From an uncultured Lachnospiraceae bacterium (GTDB lineage Bacteria; Bacillota; Clostridia; Lachnospirales; Lachnospiraceae): a DNA stretch of 62,636 nucleotides. Shown piece by piece: positions 17,399-27,336 of the stretch; position 1 is the first letter of the stretch; each line of letters begins with the position of its first letter. The translations under genes were made by a program, and so were the position numbers. The notes beneath the pieces are model-generated. The model was not told the DNA's origin. It did no database searches and saw nothing but the letters and a program-made list of their open reading frames with translations. Where the stretch lies: assembly GCA_910584685.1 (NCBI GenBank), contig CAJUAO010000018.1:1-62636 (forward strand), given 5' to 3'.

Positions 17399-18778
17399 AT
17401 GGAAAGAATATATACAGGAAAGCATAACAGCAAAGGCTTTTCTCTTATAGAAGTGCTTATAGCAGTGGCAATTCTTGCTATTGTGACACTTCCTATACTG
17501 AAGGCTTTTTCCACATCAGCCATGGTAAACAGAAATGCCAGAAGACAGGAAAACGCCAATACGGCGGCGTCAGCTATAGCGGAGCAGTTTAAGTCAATGA
17601 CCGTAGGCAGGCTTGTTGAAAAATACGGAGATACTGATAAGTACGGTGAAAACGCATATAAATTTGATGAGACTACAGGAAAATATGTATTTTATGTCAG
17701 AAGCAGGGATAAGGAATATTATGAGGGCATAAACGGAGAAAGCTTTTATGTGGAGGCAGAGCTTAACCCTAAGCAGTACGAAAATCAATATGACTTAAAC
17801 GGAGAGCTTGAGACGGAAAATGATAATCCTGCAAATAATATAAACTCTTATGATATGCCAAAATTTTCCGATATAAATTCAAAGGAAAATTATGTGGTGA
17901 GAGATATTTTATACAAGTGGGATAACGATGCAAAGGGGAAATTTATTAAGCAGATAAATGAATTAAACGGCTCAACAGGCGGAAACGACAAGTTTAACCC
18001 GGATAAGGTTATTAAGACTATTGAGGTTATAAACAACGTGAAGACAGACGACGGCGTTTATACGGAGGCAGGGGAGGAGGCCTTTATACAGACGGTAACA
18101 CTTGTCATAAGGTATGAATATGCCGGACTGACAGCGGTGGAAATATCTGAAGCTCTGGGAGACAACAGATTTAAGGCAAAGCTTACAAAAAATGAGACAG
18201 GACAGGAGTGCTACGTAGTAGGAAACAGAGAGCCTGTGTATAAGGATGACAATAAAACCTACGGCTCAATGAAAAATATTTATTTGTTTTATATGCCATA
18301 TGGAGCAAATACGGTTATAATGGCAAACGATAGGATAACCGTAAGCTGCAATTATGACACGGGGGCGGCCGGTGACGTCAAGCCTGTTGCTTATGAAAAT
18401 ATTGACACATATATTGTAGAGCAGAGTATTGCAAACAATGCAGCAGATCCCATAAGGCTGCAAAAGGAAAATGTGTCATTATATATAAATGGTAATCCGG
18501 TTACATTTGATGCAGAGGGCAGAACAACGGATTTGCCTGCGGGAGCAAAAAAGGGACCGGTAAGCGTTTATTCTAATATAAAGGATTGGAATGAATATAA
18601 CAAAACATATATAAAGGATGACATCAAGGATGGAAGAAATAACGGTATAACAGTAAACAGCCCTGATGGACAGGAAAAATATCTTTACACCATAAATGTA
18701 AAGGTATGGCTGGACAGAGAGAGCATGGAGCAGGGGGAAGAGCCGTTGGCGGATATGACCTCAACAAAGGAGAATTAG
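17399..18778 (+). CDS. Minor prepilin, PilV-like
   Basis: This 459-residue protein has a class III prepilin leader ending KG (Gly13), then FSLIEVLIAVAILAIVTLP with Glu at mature position 5. The segment NANTAASAIAEQFKSM is typical of PilV-like minor pilins. The long polar C-terminal part has no recognisable domain. Minor pilins of this kind prime assembly and may form the pilus tip. It is followed by a second large prepilin-like gene 3 bases later. Confidence 0.82.
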   Translation: MERIYTGKHNSKGFSLIEVLIAVAILAIVTLPILKAFSTSAMVNRNARRQENANTAASAIAEQFKSMTVGRLVEKYGDTDKYGENAYKFDETTGKYVFYVRSRDKEYYEGINGESFYVEAELNPKQYENQYDLNGELETENDNPANNINSYDMPKFSDINSKENYVVRDILYKWDNDAKGKFIKQINELNGSTGGNDKFNPDKVIKTIEVINNVKTDDGVYTEAGEEAFIQTVTLVIRYEYAGLTAVEISEALGDNRFKAKLTKNETGQECYVVGNREPVYKDDNKTYGSMKNIYLFYMPYGANTVIMANDRITVSCNYDTGAAGDVKPVAYENIDTYIVEQSIANNAADPIRLQKENVSLYINGNPVTFDAEGRTTDLPAGAKKGPVSVYSNIKDWNEYNKTYIKDDIKDGRNNGITVNSPDGQEKYLYTINVKVWLDRESMEQGEEPLADMTSTKEN

Positions 18779-18781
18779 CTT

Positions 18782-21346
18782 ATGAAAGAAAGGATTAAAG
18801 GAATAAGTAAATCTGATGCCTGTAAAAGGAAAAGCAGTAACAGCGGCTCAACGCTTGTGGTGGTGCTTACTGTAGTAGCCTTTTTATCTATACTGGCTGT
18901 GGTAGTAACCTCGGCAGCTACTACGAATTATAAGATGAAGATTATAAATAAGCAGTCCCAGAAAGCTTTTTATACGTCAGAAAATGCCCTTGATGAAATT
19001 TACGCCGCTCTGGGAAAGATTTCCATTGAAACCTTTGATGAGGCGTATAACGAGGAGCTTGCATCTGTTGTAAAGTCTTTTGACGTGGGAACAGGCAGCG
19101 TGTCTCTCACAATGCCTAATCTTGATATAAACAGGGAATTAAGAAAAAACTATACATATAAGCTTCTTGATACATTAAAGCTTTTGGATGAAAGCAAGGA
19201 TAAGAACGCATATACAGGCAATGATTTTCAGCTTGTGTCCTATGATGTAAATATGAATAAGCCGGTTATTGATAATTTTGTGAAAACGCTTAATTCATAT
19301 CTTGAGGGCATGGGAGAGACAGACGAAAATAAGGTTGGATTAAGGGTAGTGTCCATAGACACCATAAAAATTACAACGGAAAATACGAAAATAACTAAAA
19401 ACGGAAGCACAACGCCTCTTGATTTAAAGCAATATACCCTGACCTTTACAAACTGCAGGGTGGAATACCTTAATGAAAGAGCGTATTATTCAAACATAAC
19501 CTTTGACGGAAAGCTTGCTATGCCTGATATTTATCTGGACTTTTCCACAGAAACTACAAAGGAGCTTACCACATTTGCAGATTATGCCCTTGTAGGAAAC
19601 ACAGGTATTTCAATAGGTAGAAAAAACGGCAGTGAGGAGATAAAGGGAAATCTTATTTTAAACGGAAATGCATATGCAGGAAAAGGAGCGGCAGAAAGCG
19701 GCGGCGTATTAGTTACAAAGGGAAGCGCCATAAATGTAGCCAGCGGAATAACCCTCGTTTCAGGTGGAGATATAACCGTAAACGACGGAACCCTTACTAC
19801 AAACAATTCAAAGCTTTGGTGCGAAAGCCTTGTAACGGTGGGAGATGCCGGCTCGTCAGTAAATATTTCAGGAAGCGACAGTTCCACATATGTAAAGGAT
19901 GATTTGCAGGTAGAGGGAGATTTCAGCACAGTGAAGCTTGAGGGCAGCTATTTAGGCTACAGCTATCAGGGCTTAAACACTGCTGAGGGCAATCACAATA
20001 ACAGCAGTGCAATTATTGTAAATGGAGAGAAATCTGCTGTAAATATGTCAGCATTAAAGGAACTTGTGCTGGGAGGAAGAGCATATATAGATTATGTGGG
20101 CTTTAGCCCGGATAAGGCATATACTACAGGAGAGTCGGTTTCTCTTATGGGTACGCAGGAAATGTATCTCGTGCCGTCATATATGATGACAAGGGAAACT
20201 ACAGTGGATGGAAATACTGTTGTTACTGACGTAAGCAATCCTATAGTCGGAGATACAACAGGAGTAAAGGTAAATATAACAGATAAAAATTTCTTTGGCT
20301 GGGATTATCTGGACAGTCAGCTATATTCTGCAAAGGAGGTAAAGGTAGGAGGAAAGACAGTTACCTACTATTATTTCAGGTTTAAGGGCGGCAATGGAGA
20401 CAAGGCGGTTTCAGATTATGTAAAGGCGCTCCTTGACGACAATGCCTACAAGGAAATAACTGACAGCGTTACAGCGTCAACTGAAACCGAGAGAAAGCAG
20501 ACCATATCTGACTATGACAAGTGCAGGGCGTATATAAGAGGCGTTATTATGGCAAACCTTTCTGCCCAGTCAAGCGATTTAATAAGTACCGTTTCAGGAA
20601 CTGTCTATACAAACGGACAGATGATAAATGCGGAATTTAAGGACGGAAAGAATAATCTTGCATTAAGCGGTACAAATAATTCTTATATAGTAGATGGAAA
20701 TGCAGTAAGCACGGACGGATTTATACTTGAGTCAATGGATTTGTCAAACAGGTACGATTTGCTTTCAATGATACTTGCAATGCCTGAATTTTTAAACGGC
20801 GACGGAACAAGAAATTATTTATATAAGCTTGGAAACTCGGTAGTAATAAATAATGAAAGTGTAAATATTTCAGGCTATGATAAAAACAATGTATTTGAAA
20901 ATATCATATCCATGGATGATTTAAATAAGCTTGTGGCGACAGAAGCCCACAGTGAGGTTATAAATATACCGAACTACGGAAGCGGCGTGGTAAGCTATAT
21001 TACAAACGGAAAAACTACAATAATAAGTCAGGAGCAGAATAATTATGACTATGGAATTATTGTTACCACAGGCGACGTTATTGTAAAAAAGAACTTTACG
21101 GGAACAATTATAGCAAGAGGAACCATATATATTGAAAGCAATGTAACCGTAAAATCAGATAGGGATTTGGTAAATGAGCTTTTAAGCAGGGACAGCGTAC
21201 TTCAGGATATATTAAATACATCAGGCTCTACAGTAGGAGCAGAGGTTTCCGTTGCCGATATGACATATAAGGATTTTGTTGACTTTATTAACTGGAGAAA
21301 AACTGAGAATGTAACAGAGGAAAGCCATGAGCAGGAATCAGAGTAA
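18782..21346 (+). CDS. Large PilX-like minor prepilin lacking Glu5
   Basis: This 854-residue protein has a leader ending SG (Gly22), then STLVVVLTVVAFLSILAVV, the PilX/GspK-like form. Mature position 5 is Val instead of Glu, as expected for a subunit placed at the very tip. AFYTSENALDEIY after the helix is also PilX-like. From about residue 270 a Gly/Asn/Thr-rich region with GGDITVNDGTLTTN-type repeats suggests a beta-solenoid. Its last 20 bases overlap the next gene. It is a candidate tip adhesin; the ligand is unknown. Confidence 0.75.
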   Translation: MKERIKGISKSDACKRKSSNSGSTLVVVLTVVAFLSILAVVVTSAATTNYKMKIINKQSQKAFYTSENALDEIYAALGKISIETFDEAYNEELASVVKSFDVGTGSVSLTMPNLDINRELRKNYTYKLLDTLKLLDESKDKNAYTGNDFQLVSYDVNMNKPVIDNFVKTLNSYLEGMGETDENKVGLRVVSIDTIKITTENTKITKNGSTTPLDLKQYTLTFTNCRVEYLNERAYYSNITFDGKLAMPDIYLDFSTETTKELTTFADYALVGNTGISIGRKNGSEEIKGNLILNGNAYAGKGAAESGGVLVTKGSAINVASGITLVSGGDITVNDGTLTTNNSKLWCESLVTVGDAGSSVNISGSDSSTYVKDDLQVEGDFSTVKLEGSYLGYSYQGLNTAEGNHNNSSAIIVNGEKSAVNMSALKELVLGGRAYIDYVGFSPDKAYTTGESVSLMGTQEMYLVPSYMMTRETTVDGNTVVTDVSNPIVGDTTGVKVNITDKNFFGWDYLDSQLYSAKEVKVGGKTVTYYYFRFKGGNGDKAVSDYVKALLDDNAYKEITDSVTASTETERKQTISDYDKCRAYIRGVIMANLSAQSSDLISTVSGTVYTNGQMINAEFKDGKNNLALSGTNNSYIVDGNAVSTDGFILESMDLSNRYDLLSMILAMPEFLNGDGTRNYLYKLGNSVVINNESVNISGYDKNNVFENIISMDDLNKLVATEAHSEVINIPNYGSGVVSYITNGKTTIISQEQNNYDYGIIVTTGDVIVKKNFTGTIIARGTIYIESNVTVKSDRDLVNELLSRDSVLQDILNTSGSTVGAEVSVADMTYKDFVDFINWRKTENVTEESHEQESE

Positions 21347-21866
21347 GAGGATTGAAAAACTGAATAGTGGTATGACTCTTGTGGAGCTTCTTGTTGCACT
21401 GGCTATCTTAGCCATTATGACCACATTGGCTGTATTTGGAATAGGAATGCTGTCCTCAGGAGACTCAAAGAAAGCTTCGGGAGCCCTTAGGAATGCCCTT
21501 AGTGAAGTAAGAACAAGCACACTGTCTATTGAAAGCTCATGGGAGGCTGTTATACGAAATAATGACGGCGAATTTGAGGTTGCAATATTAAAGGACGGAA
21601 GCGAGAATGATGTGTATGAGCTCGGAAAAAGAATAGATATTACTTTTTTTGACAGCAAGACAGGAGCAGAAAATACCCTTAACAACGGGGAAGAGCTTGT
21701 GGTATCCTTTAACAAATCCTCGGGAAGCGTAAATAAGCTTTTATATAAGGGAAGTGAATTTGCCATGGAGGGAAGCAGCCTTACATTCCTTGTAAACAGC
21801 TCTTCAAAGGGCGAATATGAGGTGGTATTGTGGTATGCTACAGGAAAGGTAACAGGCAAGGAGTAG
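21327..21866 (+). CDS. Minor prepilin, FimT/GspH-like
   Basis: This 179-residue protein has a leader ending SG (Gly15), then MTLVELLVALAILAIMTTLA with Glu at mature position 5. A serine-rich stretch (SSGDSKKASGALRNALSEVRTS) follows the helix, as in GspH/FimT pseudopilins. The coding start lies inside the end of the previous gene (20-base overlap), pointing to translational coupling. Confidence 0.82.
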   Translation: MSRNQSKRIEKLNSGMTLVELLVALAILAIMTTLAVFGIGMLSSGDSKKASGALRNALSEVRTSTLSIESSWEAVIRNNDGEFEVAILKDGSENDVYELGKRIDITFFDSKTGAENTLNNGEELVVSFNKSSGSVNKLLYKGSEFAMEGSSLTFLVNSSSKGEYEVVLWYATGKVTGKE

Positions 21867-21870
21867 CGTT

Positions 21871-22512
21871 ATGAGAGATAAAACCATGAAAGACAACAAT
21901 AAAGGACTATCATTAGTGGAAATTATTGTGGCTATAGCAATAGGAAGCATAGTTATGACAGCGGTAATGCTTTTGGTAGTTCAGGGTGTTAAAAGCTACA
22001 GGACTCAAAGCACTAAAGCAAGCCTGCAGAATGACGTAAATATAGCGTTAAATCAGATAAGCGATAATATAATGGAAGGCACATGCCTTGCCATATCTAA
22101 CCTGACAAATGGAGAAGGAGAGATATACACCTCATATTTTCAGATAAAGGAAAATATGTATTACGTATATGAGCCTGACGAGGAAATATTATATTTGTCA
22201 GAAACTCCCACAAAAGGCGCCGCGTCCAGCGTGCTTTGTGAAAATGTTGAGAATTTTGACGTAAATATACTTGATTACAGCATTATAGTCGGAGGAGATA
22301 ATAAGATACAGGGAATGACAAATCCTATACAGCTTCAGGTATATATTAAGGTGGCAAAGCTTGACGAGAGCAGGGATGCTAAGAGAATAATAAGCATGAG
22401 AAATGATTTGTCACAGATAGAGCTGATAGTAGAGGGTATGGAGAATACAGGCGTAAATATTGTCGGCTATGACATAAGCAGCTTAAAAAACTATATCACA
22501 TCTGAAAATTAG
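21871..22512 (+). CDS. Minor prepilin, PilW-like
   Basis: This 213-residue protein has a leader ending KG (Gly12), then LSLVEIIVAIAIGSIVMTAVML with Glu at mature position 5, and LQNDVNIALNQISDNI after the helix, as in PilW/GspJ-type subunits. It begins 4 bases after the previous stop, and AAGGAG in the previous gene's end serves as ribosome site. With the neighbouring PilV-, PilX- and FimT-like genes it makes a full minor-pilin set. Confidence 0.82.
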   Translation: MRDKTMKDNNKGLSLVEIIVAIAIGSIVMTAVMLLVVQGVKSYRTQSTKASLQNDVNIALNQISDNIMEGTCLAISNLTNGEGEIYTSYFQIKENMYYVYEPDEEILYLSETPTKGAASSVLCENVENFDVNILDYSIIVGGDNKIQGMTNPIQLQVYIKVAKLDESRDAKRIISMRNDLSQIELIVEGMENTGVNIVGYDISSLKNYITSEN

Positions 22513-22528
22513 AAAGGAAGTGCATGTG

Positions 22529-25500
22529 ATGAAGAGAACCGAGAAGAGTAAATTTAAAAGAGCATTTGAGATTACGCTGGTAGCTGTCTGTGTAGTGGCC
22601 GTAATGATATTTGCATATGCGGACAATAAGCAGGGACGCGTATCGGAGATTGACGATACGACTAACGTTCCAGTGATTGACGGAAGCGTAACCATAGGAA
22701 AAAAGACATATACAAAGGACAGACCTCTTAAGGTGTTAGAGATAGCGCCGTTGAAATTTCAAAGTGAGTTAGGCTGGCTTATCGGCTCAGACTATTATAA
22801 TGTAAAGTTTGAGGATATAAAGGAGCTTATATTAAAAAATCACGACAGGGGAAAGGAGCTTTTGCAAAACTGGACAGCAAGACTTTCTGCCATACACGGA
22901 GGAATATATAAAATACAGTTTTATTATAAGAGCGTAGACGGAACTTACGGCTGGGGTGATTTTCCAAATGACGGAAGAATTAAGCTTGACAGCAGGCTTG
23001 ATTATAGAATAGTTGACAGCAATGGCAATGTGTTCAGATATAAGGATGAAAATGGTAATGTAGTTAATTCATCAAACATATTTGCATACAGTGTCTTTGG
23101 CGATTATAACATGGCAGATAAGATAGCGTATGAGACAAAGGCGCCAAGTGAAGTGACAAAGGCTGATATAGACGAATCCGACCTTATATACATAAATACT
23201 GCTGCAGGCATGAGAGACGGGGCAAACATAAATTTTTACATACAGGCAAACGGATATATGCCTGATAAATGTCCTTTGACGCAAAATGGCGTTAATTATA
23301 CATCAGGAAAAAAATACAGCGAGTTAGGCGAGGATTTTTCAGCAGATGTGGCATGGTATTTATACAGGACCATAACAGCGGAGGATATTGCCATTATATT
23401 TGATACTAATGCAATAACCCAATATTTTGTTTCCGGAAGCAATGCAGTTAAGCTTGCGTATCTTTTAAACGGCGTTGACAGAGATAAGTTTAAGGAGCAT
23501 TTCTGGCAGCATGAAGACGTTGCGGAAAAATCTTACAGCGGAACTATGGGAAGATTTGCAATAGAGAATAATACCTTTGAAATATACTATACATACTATA
23601 ATAAATATAATAATAATGCGCCGACCACAAATAAGAAAATAGAAAACTGGAATGCGTATATGTTTATATCTCAGGATGGTCAGGATAACTTCGGCTATTC
23701 CATATGCGTAGGAGAAGGAAATGCCGATAACGGCAAGTATTATTTTGTTGCGCCGGATTACGGAAGTGATAAGAGAGCAACAAACGTATGGAATAACGTA
23801 TATTCATATGGAGACTGGAGTACTCTTTTACAACAGGTTCCGGCGGGAAAAATGGATACTGACGCAAATATGGCGGGCAGCAGCTATGATGATGTAAACC
23901 ATTTGTACGGCACAAACGGAAAGGTACCGGTAGGCTCAGCAATAAAGTATATTCTGGGAGATTACTCTAAGCTCTATGGAACTCTTAAGGTGCTTGAAAT
24001 AGAGCCGGCAGGCGAGTATAAGTATAATGAGCTTACCGACGCGCAGGCTTCACAGATATTGAGATATCTTCAAATCAGCATAAGCAACCTTAAGGACGAC
24101 GGCATAGCAAGCCATGTGGATGTAAAGTCTGTAGCCATGAATGAGTTTATAGCTATGACAGAGGATATAAAGAGCAATTATGACCTTATTATCATGGGTG
24201 ATTTGACTAATGCTGATTACAAAAATGCATTTTTAAATTTTGCATATTCTGAATATGGAAAGAATGTAGCCTATGACAACGTATATCCTCCAACCTTAGG
24301 TACCGTAGGCAGGATTAATACGGTATACAGCGGAAACGACCTTACAGACAAGGCGTTTGAAAGGCTTAAGGACTTTATGGAAAGCGGAAGACCAATGGTT
24401 TTGGCAGATTCCGTATATACGAGGGATAAGGCTGTAATAGATGAGAAATCTAACGTTTACAAGCTGTCGCAGCTTTCAGAGGGAAGAAAGAACGTTACAG
24501 ACGAAAGCATGAAGCTTGGAGGAAGATTAAAATATAAGGAAAGGCCGGCAGTAGGTGTAGATGGCTTTGACGTTACATATAATAATGTCGTTGTAAGCGT
24601 GACAGACAGCAGCGGGGCGGCAAAAGATGTATCTACACAGATTGCAAACGTAAACCTTGCAAGAGAAAGACTTTCTGATTTTGAATTTAAGGTAAGTACG
24701 GGAGATGCTAAGAGAGCGTATAACCTGAAAATATACGTTGACAAAAACGGAGACGGATTGTTTGAAGGCACGGGAGAAAATAACGAGCTTGTATATAGCG
24801 GAAATTATGGAGACTACAGTCAGAAGCTTAGTCTTCCGGCAGGTCTTAGAGGCTATCTTAAATGGAGGGTAGTGCTTACGGACATAGAGACAGGAATGTC
24901 TGCAGATAAAGACGGAGCCTTTGTGGTAGGCTATGGCAGCAATGAAAAGAGAGTTGTTAAGGTGCTTCAAATCGGACCTGAGGGAAATGTGCTTTCCCTA
25001 AAGGATAACAATGCATTTTTAAGCTATTTTGCAGCTTCGTCAGATGTGACAGGTCTTCAGCTTACGGCAGAGGATATTACCGTAATGACCACAAGTCAAT
25101 ATGAGGAGTGGTATAAGGAGGCTCCGTATAATAAAGATACAAGAGCAGGAGATAAGCTGTCAAAGGATGGAGAATATGGCTTTGATATTATTGTAATGGG
25201 CTTTAGGGATGCGTATAATTATGAGGATATATCAGACGAAAACGGAGCCCTGTCAAATCTGATAAACTATATTGAAGATGGAAATTCAGTGCTTATGGCC
25301 CATGATGTACTGTCATATTCAGCCTATAGTGATTCAGCAAATACAAACGTAAATATATCTTTAACTAATAATAATAATAATATATTCAAAGTAGCAGGCT
25401 GGTCATATAATATTACCTCCTACCTTAGAAATATTATCGGTATGGACAGATATAATACTGCGACAAATGAAAACAAAAATACGGGAAGTCCTTACGGCGC

Positions 25501-26365
25501 CGGATTTTCAAATTCCTTAAACCTGACAAACTGGACGCGGTATTATTCAAATGAAACAGGTCAGGTAAACAGCGGACAGATTAATATGTATCCGTACGAA
25601 ATAGGTGAAAATATATCGGTTAAAAGAACACACGCCCAGTATTTCCAGCTTGATTTAAACGCTGACGATATAGTGGTATGGTATGCCTTAAGCAATGATG
25701 ATATGACAAACACCATCCATAACTACAGATATTTTAGACTGTCGGGAAATGACGCCCTTAACAATTATTATATTTATTCAAAGGGCAACATAACATATAC
25801 AGGAGCAGGCCATTCAGACCTTAAAGATTCCGATATAGAGCTTCAGCTTTTTGTAAATACTATTATAAAGGCAATAGGCTCAGCTAACAGTATTCCTGTT
25901 GTGGAGTTTGACAATGCAATAAAGATTGATAATTATTCCTATGAGCTGGCTGTAAGAGACGGAAAGCTTCCTGAGACAATCACATATACGGTGACAGATA
26001 AGGATTTCTTCGGCGATACAAACGGAACCTTTAAGGAAGCCTTTGTATATTTTGATGTTGACGGTGACAACAGATATACGGAGGGAACGGACATATTGCT
26101 TGCGGCATATGACGACGACGAGGCTACGCCTATTGGATATCTTAGAAACATGACGCCTGAAACATTGAATTTTGGCGGTGATGCAGGCATTATAACACAG
26201 TGGAGGAATTCAGGGGACACCAAGAAGATTGAGGATGCCAATACTATAGAGGAAGCATTTGAAAATAACCGGCTAAGGATTAAGGTACAGGTTAAGGATA
26301 ATAATAACGGTATAGGCAGAGGCACCCTGAATATAGTAAATAAGCAGTTGTTTAATCTTAATTAA
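22529..26365 (+). CDS. Very large membrane-anchored surface protein (DUF5057-like)
   Basis: This 1278-residue protein has one N-terminal membrane helix (about residues 12-30) and a long extracytoplasmic part. A motif KVLEIxP recurs three times (about residues 67, 486 and 810), each opening a Rossmann-like module with DLIIMG or FDIIVMG strands, and the later two with NYIEDGNSVLMAHD-type segments. Two Ca-loop-like stretches occur: DKNGDGLFE (about 737) and DVDGDNRYTEGTD (about 1175). It resembles DUF5057 proteins found at the end of pilus loci in Lachnospiraceae. The ATG at 22529 follows AAGGAAG. The function is unknown; a pilus-linked adhesin or scaffold is inference. Confidence 0.75.
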   Translation: MKRTEKSKFKRAFEITLVAVCVVAVMIFAYADNKQGRVSEIDDTTNVPVIDGSVTIGKKTYTKDRPLKVLEIAPLKFQSELGWLIGSDYYNVKFEDIKELILKNHDRGKELLQNWTARLSAIHGGIYKIQFYYKSVDGTYGWGDFPNDGRIKLDSRLDYRIVDSNGNVFRYKDENGNVVNSSNIFAYSVFGDYNMADKIAYETKAPSEVTKADIDESDLIYINTAAGMRDGANINFYIQANGYMPDKCPLTQNGVNYTSGKKYSELGEDFSADVAWYLYRTITAEDIAIIFDTNAITQYFVSGSNAVKLAYLLNGVDRDKFKEHFWQHEDVAEKSYSGTMGRFAIENNTFEIYYTYYNKYNNNAPTTNKKIENWNAYMFISQDGQDNFGYSICVGEGNADNGKYYFVAPDYGSDKRATNVWNNVYSYGDWSTLLQQVPAGKMDTDANMAGSSYDDVNHLYGTNGKVPVGSAIKYILGDYSKLYGTLKVLEIEPAGEYKYNELTDAQASQILRYLQISISNLKDDGIASHVDVKSVAMNEFIAMTEDIKSNYDLIIMGDLTNADYKNAFLNFAYSEYGKNVAYDNVYPPTLGTVGRINTVYSGNDLTDKAFERLKDFMESGRPMVLADSVYTRDKAVIDEKSNVYKLSQLSEGRKNVTDESMKLGGRLKYKERPAVGVDGFDVTYNNVVVSVTDSSGAAKDVSTQIANVNLARERLSDFEFKVSTGDAKRAYNLKIYVDKNGDGLFEGTGENNELVYSGNYGDYSQKLSLPAGLRGYLKWRVVLTDIETGMSADKDGAFVVGYGSNEKRVVKVLQIGPEGNVLSLKDNNAFLSYFAASSDVTGLQLTAEDITVMTTSQYEEWYKEAPYNKDTRAGDKLSKDGEYGFDIIVMGFRDAYNYEDISDENGALSNLINYIEDGNSVLMAHDVLSYSAYSDSANTNVNISLTNNNNNIFKVAGWSYNITSYLRNIIGMDRYNTATNENKNTGSPYGAGFSNSLNLTNWTRYYSNETGQVNSGQINMYPYEIGENISVKRTHAQYFQLDLNADDIVVWYALSNDDMTNTIHNYRYFRLSGNDALNNYYIYSKGNITYTGAGHSDLKDSDIELQLFVNTIIKAIGSANSIPVVEFDNAIKIDNYSYELAVRDGKLPETITYTVTDKDFFGDTNGTFKEAFVYFDVDGDNRYTEGTDILLAAYDDDEATPIGYLRNMTPETLNFGGDAGIITQWRNSGDTKKIEDANTIEEAFENNRLRIKVQVKDNNNGIGRGTLNIVNKQLFNLN

Positions 26366-26410
26366 TTTAAAAGCAAAGTTGAGATATAATTTTTTGGCGT
26401 AGCAAAGGCA

Positions 26411-26464
26411 AGAAAGACAGAATAAAAAGTATAAATGCTTTTTATTCTGTCTTTCTTTTTTTAT
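26411..26464 (+). terminator. Strong terminator closing the pilus locus
   Basis: A perfect 19-bp stem (26411-26429 with 26438-26456) with an 8-base loop is followed by a run of T. This is the clearest rho-independent terminator in the window and marks the end of the pilus transcript. Confidence 0.92.
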
Positions 26465-26473
26465 AAGGGCATA

Positions 26474-26517
26474 TTTGTCATCAAATGATTGCAAATGTTT
26501 TCAAAATGGGATATAAT
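26474..26517 (+). promoter_or_regulatory. Promoter and palindromic operator of the toxin-antitoxin pair
   Basis: TTGCAA (26489-26494) and TATAAT (26512-26517) are 17 bp apart. A 22-bp imperfect palindrome at 26474-26495 (TTTG, ATCA, TGAT, CAAA arms) overlaps the -35 box and is a likely site for autorepression by the RelB-type antitoxin. Confidence 0.65.
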
Positions 26518-26544
26518 ATTAATACCACGAAAGGAGATGATACT

Positions 26545-26838
26545 ATGGCAAACTCATTAGTCCAGTTCCGTACAGACGATACTTCAAAAATAAAGGCAGC
26601 TGATATCTGTGAGCGCCTTGGAATTGACCTTCCAACCTATATGCGTATGTGCATTTCAAGGCTGATTCAGGAAAACGGCATACCGTTTAGCATGAAGCTG
26701 GGAACGGAGCCGGAAAACTGCGCAGTGGCGGCAATGAAGGCTGCCAGCCGCATTGCGGAGGAAAATGGTATATCCGATATGACGCAGGATGAAATCAATG
26801 ATGAAATTGCAGAGGCAAGGAAGCAGGGCAGTTTATGA
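26545..26838 (+). CDS. RelB/DinJ-family antitoxin
   Basis: This 97-residue protein has the ribbon-helix-helix N-terminus of DinJ-type antitoxins (SLVQFRTDDTSKIKAADICERL) with LPTYMRMCISRLIQENGIPF, and a charged C-terminal tail that would bind the toxin. The ATG at 26545 is preceded by AAAGGAG and lies 28 bases after the -10 box. It overlaps the PIN gene by four bases (ATGA). Arginine codons are mostly CGT/CGC, unlike the AGA/AGG-rich flanking genes, so transfer from elsewhere is likely. Confidence 0.88.
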   Translation: MANSLVQFRTDDTSKIKAADICERLGIDLPTYMRMCISRLIQENGIPFSMKLGTEPENCAVAAMKAASRIAEENGISDMTQDEINDEIAEARKQGSL

Positions 26839-27254
26839 AATATTATGCGGTCATTGATACAAATGTACTTGTCTCGGCGATGCTCAAATGGAATTCAATA
26901 CCGGGCAACGTTATGGAACTGGTTTTTGACGGGCCTATTGTCCCTGTATTGAATGAACAGATTGTAAAGGAGTACCGTGAAGTGCTTGCACGTCCCAAAT
27001 TCCATCTTACGGAAGAAATTATCTGCGACGTGGTAGATAATATCCGGAGTAAAGGAATTTATGCAGATGCAAAACGCCTTGACATTGAGATGCCCGACCC
27101 GAAGGACAGGGTGTTTTATGAGGTTGTCATGGAAAAACGAAAAACAGATGAGGCATACCTTGTAACAGGAAACATCAGGCATTTTCCCGTGAAACCGTTT
27201 GTTGTCACGCCAAGGGAAATGATAGATATTATTCTTTCAGACTTTAATGATTGA
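26835..27254 (+). CDS. PIN-domain toxin (ribonuclease)
   Basis: This 139-residue protein is a PIN-domain nuclease of the COG1569-like toxin group. It opens YAVIDTNVLVSAM with the first catalytic Asp, has EYREVLARPKF in the middle, and PDPKDRVFYEVV plus AYLVTGNIRHFP with the later acidic residues. PIN toxins cleave RNA and are held in check by the upstream antitoxin. Pairing a PIN toxin with a RelB/DinJ-type antitoxin is a known mix in Firmicutes. Confidence 0.88.
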   Translation: MKYYAVIDTNVLVSAMLKWNSIPGNVMELVFDGPIVPVLNEQIVKEYREVLARPKFHLTEEIICDVVDNIRSKGIYADAKRLDIEMPDPKDRVFYEVVMEKRKTDEAYLVTGNIRHFPVKPFVVTPREMIDIILSDFND

Positions 27255-27336
27255 CAATATCATCAATGTGTGGGATACTGAATTGACTCATAAGAAATTA
27301 ATTATTAATGAATTAATAAAAAGGCAGGGAAAAAGG

